From Planctomycetota bacterium (GTDB lineage Bacteria > Planctomycetota > Phycisphaerae > Phycisphaerales > SM1A02), in assembly GCA_003671075.1 (NCBI GenBank), contig QWPT01000001.1, positions 130,744 to 163,498 of the forward strand: 32,755 nucleotides of DNA. Reading direction: 5' to 3'. This document shows, piece after piece, positions 8,623 through 16,984 of this stretch (the stretch's first letter is position 1; every line of letters starts with the position of its first letter). A model generated the notes under the pieces. The model ran no database searches. It saw nothing but the letters and a program-made list of their open reading frames with translations, and had not been told where the DNA came from. The position numbers and the translations under genes are program-made.

Positions 8623-8673
8623 AAAAAAAGACGCCGCCCGTGCGATCGACCGAAGTCTGGCGCGCGGGCGGCG
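8623..8673 (-). terminator. Rho-independent terminator, minus strand
   Basis: A 13-bp stem (8632-8644 with 8661-8673, one G-U wobble) is followed on the minus strand by seven T residues (8629-8623). It lies about 240 bp past the PEP-CTERM stop codon and before atpC, so it insulates the two genes. Confidence 0.8.
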
Positions 8674-8725
8674 GGCGGAAAGGGACATGTTTACTCAGGC
8701 CCTCGCGCAAGGAATCCACGTTTAG

Positions 8726-8771
8726 ATTCCCAAAGCGAAGATTCCCAAGGGCGAAAATTCCCAGGGGAGGG
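8726..8771. repeat. Three imperfect ATTCCCA-led repeats
   Basis: Three copies of a 15-16 bp unit beginning ATTCCCA start at 8726, 8741 and 8757. The middle copy contains TTCCCAAGG, the same nine bases that recur in the decameric array upstream of the ECF sigma gene. Confidence 0.6.
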
Positions 8772-8815
8772 CTTGAATTGATTCGACTCGCGGGTGCGAA
8801 GTCGGATCATCTGAC

Positions 8816-8857
8816 ACTGACGCAAGCACTGACGCAAGCACTGACGCAAGCACTGAC
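8816..8857. repeat. 12-bp tandem repeat, 3.5 copies
   Basis: Three exact copies of ACTGACGCAAGC plus a half copy lie in the 3' untranslated part of the PEP-CTERM transcript. It looks like a simple minisatellite. Confidence 0.85.
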
Positions 8858-8910
8858 TTGCTGATGAACACCTGACTTAGAACGGATGCAGTGGGCCGTT
8901 CAAGTTTTAT

Positions 8911-9663
8911 TTAGCGACGACGGCGACGAGCGCCCAGACCAGCCATGGCGAGAACTGCAATTGCTCCAGGAGCGGGCACGGGAGTTCCAACTCCAGCGAA
9001 GGCCGTCGAGAACGATGCAGTTGCGCCGGCAGAGAGGATGAAGTTGAAGGTGATTGCGAGCGGGCTGCCGAAGTCAGCAACGGCGAACGAGGGCTGAGAG
9101 CCGCCGAACGATTGCGAACCGATGAATGTGACACCAGGAGTCGACCGAGTGGCCGTCGCCCAATTAGTGAAGAGCGCGTTGACTTGAGTGGTGCCGGTAG
9201 TGGCGACCCAAAGCGGCGAGAAGCCGACTTGTCCCATTGATCCGACGCCGCCCGTGCCTGCCGCAGTGATGAGTGCAGCGGAGACGCTTCCGTTGAAGAG
9301 TCCCGTCATGGGCCCAGACGCCTGGGTTGGAATTGAAATCGTCAGTGCGAAAGCGAGGCTCGCAGAAGACGAGTTCGTCAGGCTCACTGATCCACTTTCC
9401 GTAGCGGAAAGCGCGCTGCTTGCAGCGGAGAAGTTGTAGTTGCAATTCCAGATTGAACTGGAACCGTTCGTGCCAGAGAGAGAACCGATGTAGGTTCCCA
9501 CTCCCCCAGCACTCGTCGTGCCGGGTTGGACGGTGTTGCTCTTTGCGAGCGAACCAGCTGAGACCATGATGGTCATCGCTGGCGCGTCTGCGTAGACCGG
9601 TACCACGAAGGTACAAGCCGCCACAGCCGCGGCGAACCGCAGTCTGTTTCCATAAGACAGCAT
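8911..9663 (-). CDS. Secreted protein with PEP-CTERM-like sorting tail
   Basis: This 250-residue protein has an N-terminal signal peptide (LRFAAAVAACTFVVPVYA, then DAPA). Its body is rich in Ser, Thr, Gly and Ala and is predicted to be all-beta. The C-terminus is PVPAPGAIAVLAMAGLGARRRRR, that is, a short Pro-Ala-Pro motif, a single hydrophobic helix and an arginine cluster, which is the PEP-CTERM arrangement common in planctomycetes. Such proteins are sorted by exosortase and delivered to the cell surface or extracellular matrix. The body has no family I recognise. A strong purine-rich ribosome-binding site (GGGAGGGAG) precedes the ATG. The gene is alone on its transcript. Confidence 0.8.
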   Translation of the reverse strand: MLSYGNRLRFAAAVAACTFVVPVYADAPAMTIMVSAGSLAKSNTVQPGTTSAGGVGTYIGSLSGTNGSSSIWNCNYNFSAASSALSATESGSVSLTNSSSASLAFALTISIPTQASGPMTGLFNGSVSAALITAAGTGGVGSMGQVGFSPLWVATTGTTQVNALFTNWATATRSTPGVTFIGSQSFGGSQPSFAVADFGSPLAITFNFILSAGATASFSTAFAGVGTPVPAPGAIAVLAMAGLGARRRRR

Positions 9664-9682
9664 TTTGAACTCCCTCCCTATC

Positions 9683-9735
9683 GGAACCGAATGGTTCCCC
9701 TTTTCCTAAAGCGTCGATCAGTTCCCGCTGATCGA
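9683..9735 (-). promoter_or_regulatory. Two inverted repeats in the PEP-CTERM leader
   Basis: GGAACC/GGTTCC with a 4-nt loop (9683-9698) and TCGATCAG/CTGATCGA with a 6-nt loop (9714-9735) lie 20-72 bases upstream of the start codon. They may be transcript hairpins or operators. Confidence 0.4.
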
Positions 9736-9782
9736 GCATTCCCTAACTTCGCGAACACAGTCGCGACCCTATTGAACGAAAT

Positions 9783-10883
9783 CTACTCCGAGGATTGGTT
9801 GCGGCAAGTCAGATCTAGAAAATCGTGTTGAACAGTCGGGATGTGAGGGTCGTGGCGCGTCCGAGAAAGAGCGACCGCAGGAAAGTCGAAGTCGGTAAAT
9901 TCGGCGCGTGCGGCCAAGAGCACCGCTTTTGCGTCGTCGAAAGTGGTGGCCAGGCGGATCGATTCCTTGATCGGCTTGACATGGCCCATAGTCTTTCCGT
10001 ACCACGAGATGTGCTGGCGCATTCTGGTGAGCGCTCGTTCCTCGCCGTCGTACTCCTTAGATAGGTCGAGGTGGCGCAACACCACATCGAGCTTGGCGCC
10101 GAGCAGGGGTTCTGGCCCGGCGGTACCGGTGTCGAGAAGCGTTTTGGCTTGACGGAAGAGCCACGGGGTGCGCAGTGCGCCGCGGCCGATCATGACGCCG
10201 GTGCAGCCTGACATCTGCATGATCTTTGTCACATGTTCGGGCAGGGTCACATCGCCGTTTCCGATGACGGGGATGTCGGGCACGGCCTCGACCACTTCGC
10301 CGATGGCGTTCCAATCGGCGCTGCCCGAGAAGAATTGCACGGTGTAGCGCGCGTGCACGGTGACGGCGGCGATGCCGATGTCCGCAAGCGCACGGGCAAG
10401 AATTGGCGCGACTTTGTGCTCAGGGTCCCAGCCGAGGCGCATCTTCGCGGTCACGGGCACGCGGCCGTTGGTGTGGCGCGTGACCGCGTCGACGATGCGC
10501 TTGGCGAGCATCGTGGTGTTGCCGCAATCGCGCAGAAGCAGGCTGCCGCCGCTCTTCTTGGCGACCTTGTCGACGGGGCAGCCCATGTTGATGTCGATGA
10601 TCTTGGCGCCGTGATCGACGGCCCAGATCGCGGCCTCGGGCAGCGGATCGTCGCTGTTGCCGTAGAGCTGCATGCCCGCGGGCTGGTCGAATTCGTTGGT
10701 GCGCGCGAGATCGAGCGTGCGCTCGGTTTCCTTGAGGATCGCGCGCGAGTTGAGGAGATCGGTGTAGGCCGCGCCGACGCCGCCTTGCTCGCGGCAGAGA
10801 ATGCGGAACGCGATGTCGGTGTGCCCCGCGATCGGCGCGAGGAGCAGTGGTGAATCAAGTTGGACGGGGCCGATGCGGAGCAC
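9783..10883 (-). CDS. tRNA-dihydrouridine synthase (DusB-like)
   Basis: This 366-residue flavoenzyme reduces uridine to dihydrouridine in tRNA loops using FMN and NAD(P)H. The TIM barrel begins LLLAPIAGHTDIAFR; the catalytic cysteine is C102 in INMGCPVDKV, followed by KSGGSLLL. Flavin and substrate segments include TAKMRLGW, VTVHARY, IPVIGNGD and GVMIGRGAL. The C-terminal RNA-binding helical domain starts around residue 260 (RHLDL...MRQHISWYGKTM). The pattern fits the DusB/NifR3 subgroup; the exact position modified is not certain. No partner gene is closely linked. Confidence 0.9.
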   Translation of the reverse strand: MLRIGPVQLDSPLLLAPIAGHTDIAFRILCREQGGVGAAYTDLLNSRAILKETERTLDLARTNEFDQPAGMQLYGNSDDPLPEAAIWAVDHGAKIIDINMGCPVDKVAKKSGGSLLLRDCGNTTMLAKRIVDAVTRHTNGRVPVTAKMRLGWDPEHKVAPILARALADIGIAAVTVHARYTVQFFSGSADWNAIGEVVEAVPDIPVIGNGDVTLPEHVTKIMQMSGCTGVMIGRGALRTPWLFRQAKTLLDTGTAGPEPLLGAKLDVVLRHLDLSKEYDGEERALTRMRQHISWYGKTMGHVKPIKESIRLATTFDDAKAVLLAARAEFTDFDFPAVALSRTRHDPHIPTVQHDFLDLTCRNQSSE

Positions 10884-10909
10884 TGGTAGAGAGTAGTCGA
10901 GAGTGGCGG

Positions 10910-10951
10910 AAAAACAGCGAGCGCCCCGTATGCGTTTGCATGGGGCGCTCG
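10910..10951 (-). terminator. Rho-independent terminator after the LamG/dockerin gene
   Basis: A perfect 10-bp stem (10918-10927 with 10942-10951) carries an inner ATGC/GCAT hairpin. On the minus strand it is followed by a T-run (10914-10910). It lies 32 bp past the stop codon of the LamG gene and before dus. Confidence 0.8.
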
Positions 10952-10983
10952 TGTTGTTGGCGTTTTTCGAGGGGATCGGCGAG

Positions 10984-12639
10984 TTACGGACAGGTGCCCC
11001 AGCCCATGAGAACGAGCGTGAGGTCGGAGGATGAGACTAGCCCGTCGCCATTGACGTCCGCGCGAGGGGCAGCCTTCGGATGCGGACTCCAGTTCGCGAG
11101 CAGGATCGCGATGTCATTGGCGTCGGTGGTGCCGTTCTCGTCGATGTCGGAGTCGCAGATCGCTTGGCAGGCGGGGTAGCTGGTGGTGGTGTTGCCGAGA
11201 GTTGGCGAGGTGGCGCTTCCTCCAGGATTCACAGCGACGCCGACATCACACTGAAAGTGGCTCGGACTCTCGTCGATCAGCGTGGTCGTGCCCGCCGCTT
11301 CGTTGAACTTCAGGAGCAGGAGCGTTTGGCTGTCCGTCGCAACTTCGCACTCGAATGGCGGCGTGAAGGCGTCGAAGTATCGGGGGGTGGAGCTCACACG
11401 AATCCAGTCGATATCGCCGAGGAAGGATGGCAGCGTGGGCTGTTGGTAGGTGTAACGAATCATCCCGATCGCCATCCATGAGTCTGGCGAGTTGCCGAGG
11501 CAGTCTGGTTGGGAGGGCCACTCAGCGTTCAGCGCGCCGTCGAGGTAGAGGCGCGCCGTTGATCCTGAGCGAACCCAAGCGATGTGATGCCAGTCGTCGG
11601 AGAGCGAGGTGCTGGTCGGGGTTTGGTTCTCGCTTCCGCAGAAATAGCCGCGGACCATGGATCCATAGAAGCCCATGGATGAGAGATGAACACTTTTGTC
11701 TTCGTAGGCATCCCGCTGCTCAGAGATGACCCGGTTCAAGGGCGCGCCCTTCGCCATGCGAACACGCATCTCGTAGGTGAAGTCCACCGTCGGAAAGACG
11801 GTGTTTCCTTGGATCCGAATCGTGTCACTGGTCGCGCCGAAGTGCGCGTAGCTGCTGTTCTCGTTGGGTGCGCAAGCGGGAAAGCCGTCGGTGGTGTTGC
11901 CGAGAGTTGGCGAAGTGGCCGTCACGCCTGGGTACACGGGAACGCCGACGTCGCAGACGAAGTGGTTAGGGCTTTCATCGACGAGCGTCGCAGTGCCCGC
12001 GGGCTCATTGAACTTGAGGAGCAGCTGGGTGCTGGCGTCGGAGCTGACGTCGCACTCGTACGGCGGCGTGAAGTTCGCGGTGTAGCGCGCGCCGGCGCTG
12101 ATGCGGATCCAGTCGAGGTCGCCCAGAAAGGAGGGGCGTGCGGGCGTGGGAATGTAGCCCGCGCCGTAGCGGAACATTCCGATCGACATCCAGGAGTCCG
12201 GCCTGTCTCCGTAGCAGCCAATCAGGACTTGCGTTTCGATGAGACTCCCATTGACATAGATGTAGACGTTGGACCCGCGGTGCACGTAAGCGAGATGCAA
12301 CCACTCATCCGCTGCGAACCCCGCGATCGTTCCACTGAACGTTCCAGTCGCATAGTCTGGGGAGCATCCAGTCATAAAGTAACTGCCATTCGCGGCGAGG
12401 CCAATCGTCTTGTCTTCGTATGAATCACGCTGTTCCGACACGATGTGTCCGAGAGCAGAGCCGGCGAGAACTCGAATGCGAGCCTCATAGGTGTAGTCAC
12501 CTTCGTTGAACACCGTGTTCCCATTGATGCGAATCGTGTCGCTGGTCGCGCCGAAGTGGGCGTAGCTGCTGTTCTGCGCGAGCGCGCCTGATCCAGCGGT
12601 CAATGCCGCGACTGTCCCGAGGATTGCCATCCGCTTCAT
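10984..12639 (-). CDS. Secreted protein with two LamG-like domains and a dockerin-like tail
   Basis: The start at 12639 gives a 551-residue protein with a signal peptide (MKRMAILGTVAALTAGSGALAQ); a longer frame to 12960 has no support. Two homologous concanavalin-A/LamG-like domains follow (about residues 25-245 and 248-480), each opening SYAHFGATSDTIRI and containing EQRD-YEDK, a W-H(L/I)A-V carbohydrate-binding-style strand, PDSWM-IGM and SFLGD-DWIR. The last 55 residues (from CDSDIDENGTTDANDIAILL, with DVNGDGLVSSSDLTLVL) form two EF-hand-like calcium loops, as in dockerins and planctomycete GC-type tails. It is probably a surface or extracellular glycan-binding protein. It is the last gene in line behind the sigma-kinase-sigma genes, with a 250-bp gap upstream. 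Confidence 0.8.
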   Translation of the reverse strand: MKRMAILGTVAALTAGSGALAQNSSYAHFGATSDTIRINGNTVFNEGDYTYEARIRVLAGSALGHIVSEQRDSYEDKTIGLAANGSYFMTGCSPDYATGTFSGTIAGFAADEWLHLAYVHRGSNVYIYVNGSLIETQVLIGCYGDRPDSWMSIGMFRYGAGYIPTPARPSFLGDLDWIRISAGARYTANFTPPYECDVSSDASTQLLLKFNEPAGTATLVDESPNHFVCDVGVPVYPGVTATSPTLGNTTDGFPACAPNENSSYAHFGATSDTIRIQGNTVFPTVDFTYEMRVRMAKGAPLNRVISEQRDAYEDKSVHLSSMGFYGSMVRGYFCGSENQTPTSTSLSDDWHHIAWVRSGSTARLYLDGALNAEWPSQPDCLGNSPDSWMAIGMIRYTYQQPTLPSFLGDIDWIRVSSTPRYFDAFTPPFECEVATDSQTLLLLKFNEAAGTTTLIDESPSHFQCDVGVAVNPGGSATSPTLGNTTTSYPACQAICDSDIDENGTTDANDIAILLANWSPHPKAAPRADVNGDGLVSSSDLTLVLMGWGTCP

Positions 12640-12889
12640 GTTTGTCTGCTCCGATTGCGCCGTGTTGTCGTGCGATGAAACGAATCGCGCGGAGGTCACG
12701 GCAGGACTTTGGGCAGATGAGAGAGACGCCGATGCGCCGCCATGCCAGAGCGCGGCGCAAATTGTGAGAAATGTCGCGAACCGCGAAGCGAACTGCGGCG
12801 GCCGGATTACCAGCGGTATCGCTGCATCGCCTCGCCCAGCAAGCGCTTGCCGCAGGCGCGTGAGTTCCGTGCGCGAAAGATGGCGCCGT

Positions 12890-13576
12890 TCAGGAAGCAG
12901 CATCGCCGTCGTCGAAGAGAATTGCGTTGAGCTCGCGCGCACGCTCCACCGGATCGGCAAACTCTTCCGCCAAGATCGCGTCGATTTCCGCGCGCAGGCG
13001 GCGCAGCGCGGTGCGGGTGATCATCGGCGCGCTGGCGGTGGGGATCGCGAGCTCGGTTTCGAGCGCGGGGTAGGCGACGCCGTCGATGACATGGCGCATG
13101 AAGAGCCGCCAGGCGTCGGTGCGGCCTTCGCGCGTGTAGAGCTCGGACACGCGGTCGCACGCCGCCTGCAAAACGCCGTCGCGCCACGCGCGTTCGAGCG
13201 CGCGCCATGGTGCGGACTCGATGCTGATCGGCGGCTCAGCGAGTTCCGTCGCGCGTCGTGCGCGGCGCTCATCGGCGACGCGTTCGCGCGCGTAGAAAAG
13301 CAGACCGTTGACCAGCCAGCGGCGCAGCGGAACAGGCGGATGCTCGCGCAGCCAACGCACGAGATACTCGTCGCGCGCGAATCGCGATGCGAAGAAGCCG
13401 CCAACGAGATCCTCAGCTGACGCGATGCTGCGAAGGCTCGACGCGCGCGCATAGGCGCAAAGCGGGGCGTAGGCGCGGGACATCACATGATTGCGCGCGT
13501 CGAGAAGATCGCCGCGGCCGATCGCCTCGGTGATGAACGTGCGCTGGGTCGAGGGGAATTCGTCGAGGAGCGACAT
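12890..13576 (-). CDS. ECF-like RNA polymerase sigma factor (planctomycete type)
   Basis: This is a 228-residue protein. The N-terminus LLDEFPSTQRTFI and the block NHVMSRAYAPLCAYARAS, then ASAEDLVGGFFASRFARDEYLVRWL, resemble region 2 of divergent planctomycete ECF-type sigma factors; the RRWLVNGLLFYARERVADERRARR stretch resembles the region that melts DNA. The C-terminal part, with ALETELAIPTASAPMITRTALRRLRAEI, fits a region 4 helix-turn-helix. It lies 36 bp downstream of the Ser/Thr kinase on the same strand and is probably co-transcribed. The family assignment rests on pattern recognition; a degenerate or regulatory sigma-like protein is the main alternative. Confidence 0.65.
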   Translation of the reverse strand: MSLLDEFPSTQRTFITEAIGRGDLLDARNHVMSRAYAPLCAYARASSLRSIASAEDLVGGFFASRFARDEYLVRWLREHPPVPLRRWLVNGLLFYARERVADERRARRATELAEPPISIESAPWRALERAWRDGVLQAACDRVSELYTREGRTDAWRLFMRHVIDGVAYPALETELAIPTASAPMITRTALRRLRAEIDAILAEEFADPVERARELNAILFDDGDAAS

Positions 13577-13612
13577 AGATGTGCACGGTAGCGTCAGACT
13601 GGCGGGGGCACA

Positions 13613-16168
13613 TCAGCGAACGGCGGGCCAAGTCATCGTCTCGATCCGGCGGAGTTGCTCGAGCGCCTCGGCGAAGCGGGAGATGACGACAGAGTCATCG
13701 CTGCTGGCCTTGCAACGGATGAGTCCCTGGTCCGCGTCGGCGATGGCGGACCGGAAGCGCGCGTGATCGCCGAGCCGCGCGATCAGCTCGCCGCGGGCGA
13801 TCGTGGCGTCGTAATAATCGTCGCTGCAGCTGAGCGTACGAATTTCGTCAGGCGGACTGCACAGGAGTTTGTCGTACACGGCGCACGCGTCGGCGCGGGC
13901 CTGTTCGCCGGGATGGTCGCCGCCCTGATCGCCGCCGTGCTGGTGGAGCAAGAGCGCGACGCGCGCCTCGGTCAGGAAGCACGATTGGCGAAAGCCGTGG
14001 CGGTCCAGGCGCGCGTCAATCGCGGCCAGCGCCATGGCGCATGTTTCCCAGGCGCCGATGCGGGCGAGTCGTGACGGAATCGTGCCGAAGTAATTGAGCG
14101 ATTGGCCCGAAGGTTTTACGATATCGACAACCATTGCGATGTCAATCAGCACCTCGATGAGCTCCGGGTGCTTCGCCACGATGAGGTCGAAGCTAAAGAG
14201 GCTATCGATGCCATTTGCGAGCACATGCGCCTCCGCGCGCGCGGCGGGATCGTTGCTCTGCGCCATTCGACGCAGGACATCACGAACAATCACGAGCGGC
14301 GCGGGATCGATCCGCTGCGTGGGTTCGACCCTTGCCGATTCGCTGTGCATGGCGAGCGCGATCAGCGCGCATGCGCTCACACTGACATCGGGATCGTCTG
14401 CGCGAAGATCAAGCAGGTTGCTCGCCACCGCGGTGGCAAGCGGCACCGAATGCAAGTAAGTCACGGCACCGAGGCGCGAGAGTGATGTCCAACGCACGAT
14501 GCGGTTCTGCTCCAAGAATTTCGGCGTGAGCGAGCGGAGTTCAGCGAGCGCGGGGGCGTCGTTGGGATTGCGCGCGAGACGAATATAGATCGCGTCAAGA
14601 TCCGTCTCCTTCACGCCCATGCCGCTGAATTTGCCCTTCAGCGAGAGCCTTTTGGAACACGCCTGAAGCAGGAGATTGCAGCGTTCCGCCTCTTCGAGGA
14701 GGTCGAGGCTGATGCATGAATACTGCAGCATGCGTGCAGTTTCGATGCAGCCCTTGGCGGAGTTTTCGCCCAGTGGACGGGTGGCGACCCGCTCGAGTTC
14801 CTCGATGCGAGTTCGGAAGTATTCGCGCACGGTGAGATCGCGCATACTTTTCGGATCGAGTTGCTGCGGCAGGAATGTGTCGAGGAACGCGTCGTAGACC
14901 GCGCCGGTTTGCTCCGCGACCGCGCTGGCCTCGATGGCGGCGGTTCGCGCGTAGATCGCGGCGTATATCGAAACTCCTGTGGTTGCAACGAGCGCGAGTG
15001 CGGTGATCGCCGTTGCCAGCGCGGCGATCGGATTGCGCCTTGCCGCAAGACGCACGCGACCGATCGTGCCGCGCGGTGCGGCCGTGACTGGGCGACGCGC
15101 GAGCAGTGCGCGCAAGTCATCCGACAGCGCGGCGACCGTTCGGTAGCGCTGTTCTGGTTCACGCGCGGTGGCCTTGGCGATGATCGCGGCGAGATCGCCC
15201 CGCGTCTCGCGCGGTGCGTTGGCGGGCGGAGCGAAGTTCACCGTTGCGAGGGCGCGCAGCAACGCGATCGGATTGCGTTGCGAGAGTCCCGCAGGCAGCG
15301 CGCCGAATGCGATTTCGTAGAGGACTACGCCGAGCGCGTAGATGTCCGCGCGTGCGTCGACGAGCAACGGATCGCGATCGAGCGCCTCAGGCGCGAGGTA
15401 CGCGGGTGTGCCGCACCAGGCGACGGGATCGGCGATGCGCGCGCCTGCTGAGGGCAGCGCGATGCCGAAGTCGATGACCTTCGCCCGGCCCGCAGCGTCG
15501 ACGAGAATATTCGACGGCTTGAGGTCGCGGTGGATGAAGCCGGCGGCGTGTGCGTGCGCGATCGCGTCGGCGACATCGGCGAGGAGGGCGATGCGCGCGC
15601 GCAGCGGCAGGGATCTCGCCGCATCGACCAGGCTTTGCGCGCCTTCGATCAGTTCCATTGCGATCCAGGCGAAGCCGCGGTCGGTCCCGCTGGCGTGGAT
15701 CGTTGCGATGCAGGAATGGCGAAGCGCCGCGAGCGCTTCGGGTTCGCGGATAGCGGCGCTGCGGGTTGCCGCGTGTGCATCGAGTCGCGCGATCTTGAGC
15801 GCAACCTCGCGCGTGGGATTCGTCTGACGCGCGCGCCAGACTTCGCCCATGCCGCCCGAGCCGATCTGCTCGAGGAGCTCGAAGCCGCCGATCGCGCTGC
15901 CGGCAACCAGAAGCGGATGTGGCGCGTGGCCTGTAGATGCGGTCGCGGCGAAATCGGTGAACACGAGGGTCGTTCGATCGGCGTTGGGGAGCAGTGAGGC
16001 GAGCTGTCGCGCGAGCTCGGGGTCGTCCTCGCTCAGCGTCGCGAGCGCGGATTCGCGCGCGGCCTGGTCGAGTTCGAGCATGCGGCCGAACGCAATGACG
16101 GTGCGGCCGGTCGGAACGCCGGCGCCGTGATTGTCGGTGTCGGCGTAGGTCTCGTGTGGCTGCGTCAT
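13613..16168 (-). CDS. Transmembrane Ser/Thr protein kinase with C-terminal sensor region
   Basis: The start at 16168 overlaps the sigma stop codon as ATGA and gives 851 residues. A short N-terminal helical segment of the type found in ECF-linked kinases (residues 27-65) precedes the kinase domain: glycine loop GSGGMG (103-108), ALK lysine K125, catalytic loop HRDLKPSN (D215), DFG (233-235) and GTPAYLAPE. All catalytic residues are present. A transmembrane helix lies near 381-406, followed by a largely helical region of about 440 residues that may sense a signal or bind partners. Coupled translation with the ECF sigma factor suggests that the kinase regulates that sigma factor, replacing an anti-sigma factor. 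The target residues are unknown. Confidence 0.9.
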   Translation of the reverse strand: MTQPHETYADTDNHGAGVPTGRTVIAFGRMLELDQAARESALATLSEDDPELARQLASLLPNADRTTLVFTDFAATASTGHAPHPLLVAGSAIGGFELLEQIGSGGMGEVWRARQTNPTREVALKIARLDAHAATRSAAIREPEALAALRHSCIATIHASGTDRGFAWIAMELIEGAQSLVDAARSLPLRARIALLADVADAIAHAHAAGFIHRDLKPSNILVDAAGRAKVIDFGIALPSAGARIADPVAWCGTPAYLAPEALDRDPLLVDARADIYALGVVLYEIAFGALPAGLSQRNPIALLRALATVNFAPPANAPRETRGDLAAIIAKATAREPEQRYRTVAALSDDLRALLARRPVTAAPRGTIGRVRLAARRNPIAALATAITALALVATTGVSIYAAIYARTAAIEASAVAEQTGAVYDAFLDTFLPQQLDPKSMRDLTVREYFRTRIEELERVATRPLGENSAKGCIETARMLQYSCISLDLLEEAERCNLLLQACSKRLSLKGKFSGMGVKETDLDAIYIRLARNPNDAPALAELRSLTPKFLEQNRIVRWTSLSRLGAVTYLHSVPLATAVASNLLDLRADDPDVSVSACALIALAMHSESARVEPTQRIDPAPLVIVRDVLRRMAQSNDPAARAEAHVLANGIDSLFSFDLIVAKHPELIEVLIDIAMVVDIVKPSGQSLNYFGTIPSRLARIGAWETCAMALAAIDARLDRHGFRQSCFLTEARVALLLHQHGGDQGGDHPGEQARADACAVYDKLLCSPPDEIRTLSCSDDYYDATIARGELIARLGDHARFRSAIADADQGLIRCKASSDDSVVISRFAEALEQLRRIETMTWPAVR

Positions 16169-16773
16169 GGCGTAGATTTCGGCGTGGATTTCGGCGTGGA
16201 TTTTGGCTGGGTGTCGGTCGCGTCGGCCTGTCGTTGGGCATCGAGCTGCGTGACGAGCCAAGTGCGCGCAAAGGCGACATCGCGCTTCGCCTGCGTTGCC
16301 GAGAGTCCGAGCGCGATGCCAATGCGGTCAGGCGCGATGCCGCCGAAGATGCGCATCTCCAGCGCCTTCGCTTGCCTTGGGTGGTCGGCCGCGAGTCGTT
16401 GGAGTAGCTCGTCGACGATGATGATCTCGCCGGGATCTGCTGGATTCGCCGCGAAATCCGCCGGAAGTTCGCTCAGCGGCTTTCGCGCTCCACGCTTGAG
16501 CGATGATGCCGTGCGCGCCGCATCGACCAATGCACGGCGCGCCACGAGCGATGCAAGGGCAAGAAGGTGCTGCTGGTCGTTCGCTGGGTTGCGGTCGCTT
16601 CGTGCGAGCCGCAGCCAAACTTCGTTCACGAGCGAAGTGGTGCCGAGGCTGTTCTTTGGGTTCTCGCCGCGCAACGCGCTCGAGGCGATGGCGCGCAGCT
16701 CGTCGTAGAGCGACGCGTCGATCTGCCGCAGTGGATCGTCCTTCGCGCGATGATCGGATTGGTCTTCTCCCAT
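16165..16773 (-). CDS. ECF RNA polymerase sigma factor, kinase-linked
   Basis: This 202-residue protein starts at the ATG at 16773 (MGEDQSDHR), with a purine stretch AGGGG upstream. Region 2 is visible as LYDELRAIASSAL...SLVNEVWLRLARS and ARRALVDAART; region 4 is ELLQRLAADHPRQAKALEMRIFGGIAPDRIGIALGLSATQAKRDVAFARTWL, split here only by the helix-turn-helix. This is the planctomycete/myxobacterial ECF subgroup often encoded beside Ser/Thr kinases. The tail ends in three PKST repeats. The stop overlaps the kinase start by four bases. The upstream leader contains a decameric repeat array. Confidence 0.88.
   Translation of the reverse strand: MGEDQSDHRAKDDPLRQIDASLYDELRAIASSALRGENPKNSLGTTSLVNEVWLRLARSDRNPANDQQHLLALASLVARRALVDAARTASSLKRGARKPLSELPADFAANPADPGEIIIVDELLQRLAADHPRQAKALEMRIFGGIAPDRIGIALGLSATQAKRDVAFARTWLVTQLDAQRQADATDTQPKSTPKSTPKSTP
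16171..16206. repeat. 12-bp tandem repeat encoding PKST x3
   Basis: Three 12-bp units, differing by single bases, encode the last residues of the ECF sigma factor and lie just before the overlapping kinase start. The unit keeps the sigma frame. Confidence 0.85.
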
Positions 16774-16790
16774 GTCGTCGCCCCTGCTTT

Positions 16791-16864
16791 CCCAAAACTT
16801 CTCAAAAGTTCTAAGGCTCCCCAAGGCTCACCAAGGCTTCCCAAGGTTTCCCAAGGTTCCCAAG
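16791..16864. repeat. Decameric direct-repeat array in the sigma leader
   Basis: Seven consecutive 10-bp units with consensus CCAAGGCTTC (first two diverged) end 18 bases before the sigma start codon on the minus strand. The exact 10-bp period places each copy on the same face of the helix. It may be a protein-binding array or a simple repeat. Confidence 0.7.
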
Positions 16865-16984
16865 CAACGTGGCGAAGTCCTCGCGCACATTCGCAATTTA
16901 GGGGAAATTTGACCGACTCGTGGTCCGAGCGGGCGCGCATCGCGCTGTAAACCAGTGAGCGCTTCGCTCAACAAGGAGATTCGA

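Larger units (their letters stand above)
8499..8910. other. Non-coding region between atpC and the PEP-CTERM gene
   Basis: This 412-bp stretch has no credible gene. It holds a strong minus-strand terminator (8623-8673), a threefold imperfect repeat (8726-8771) and a 12-bp tandem repeat (8816-8857). The promoter of atpC is expected between 8499 and 8622, but I could not pick it out. Confidence 0.6.

Noticed and set aside
16905-16950. Possible -35/-10 promoter (TTGACC near 16909) for the barrel gene
   Set aside because: No convincing -10 element occurs at the right spacing.
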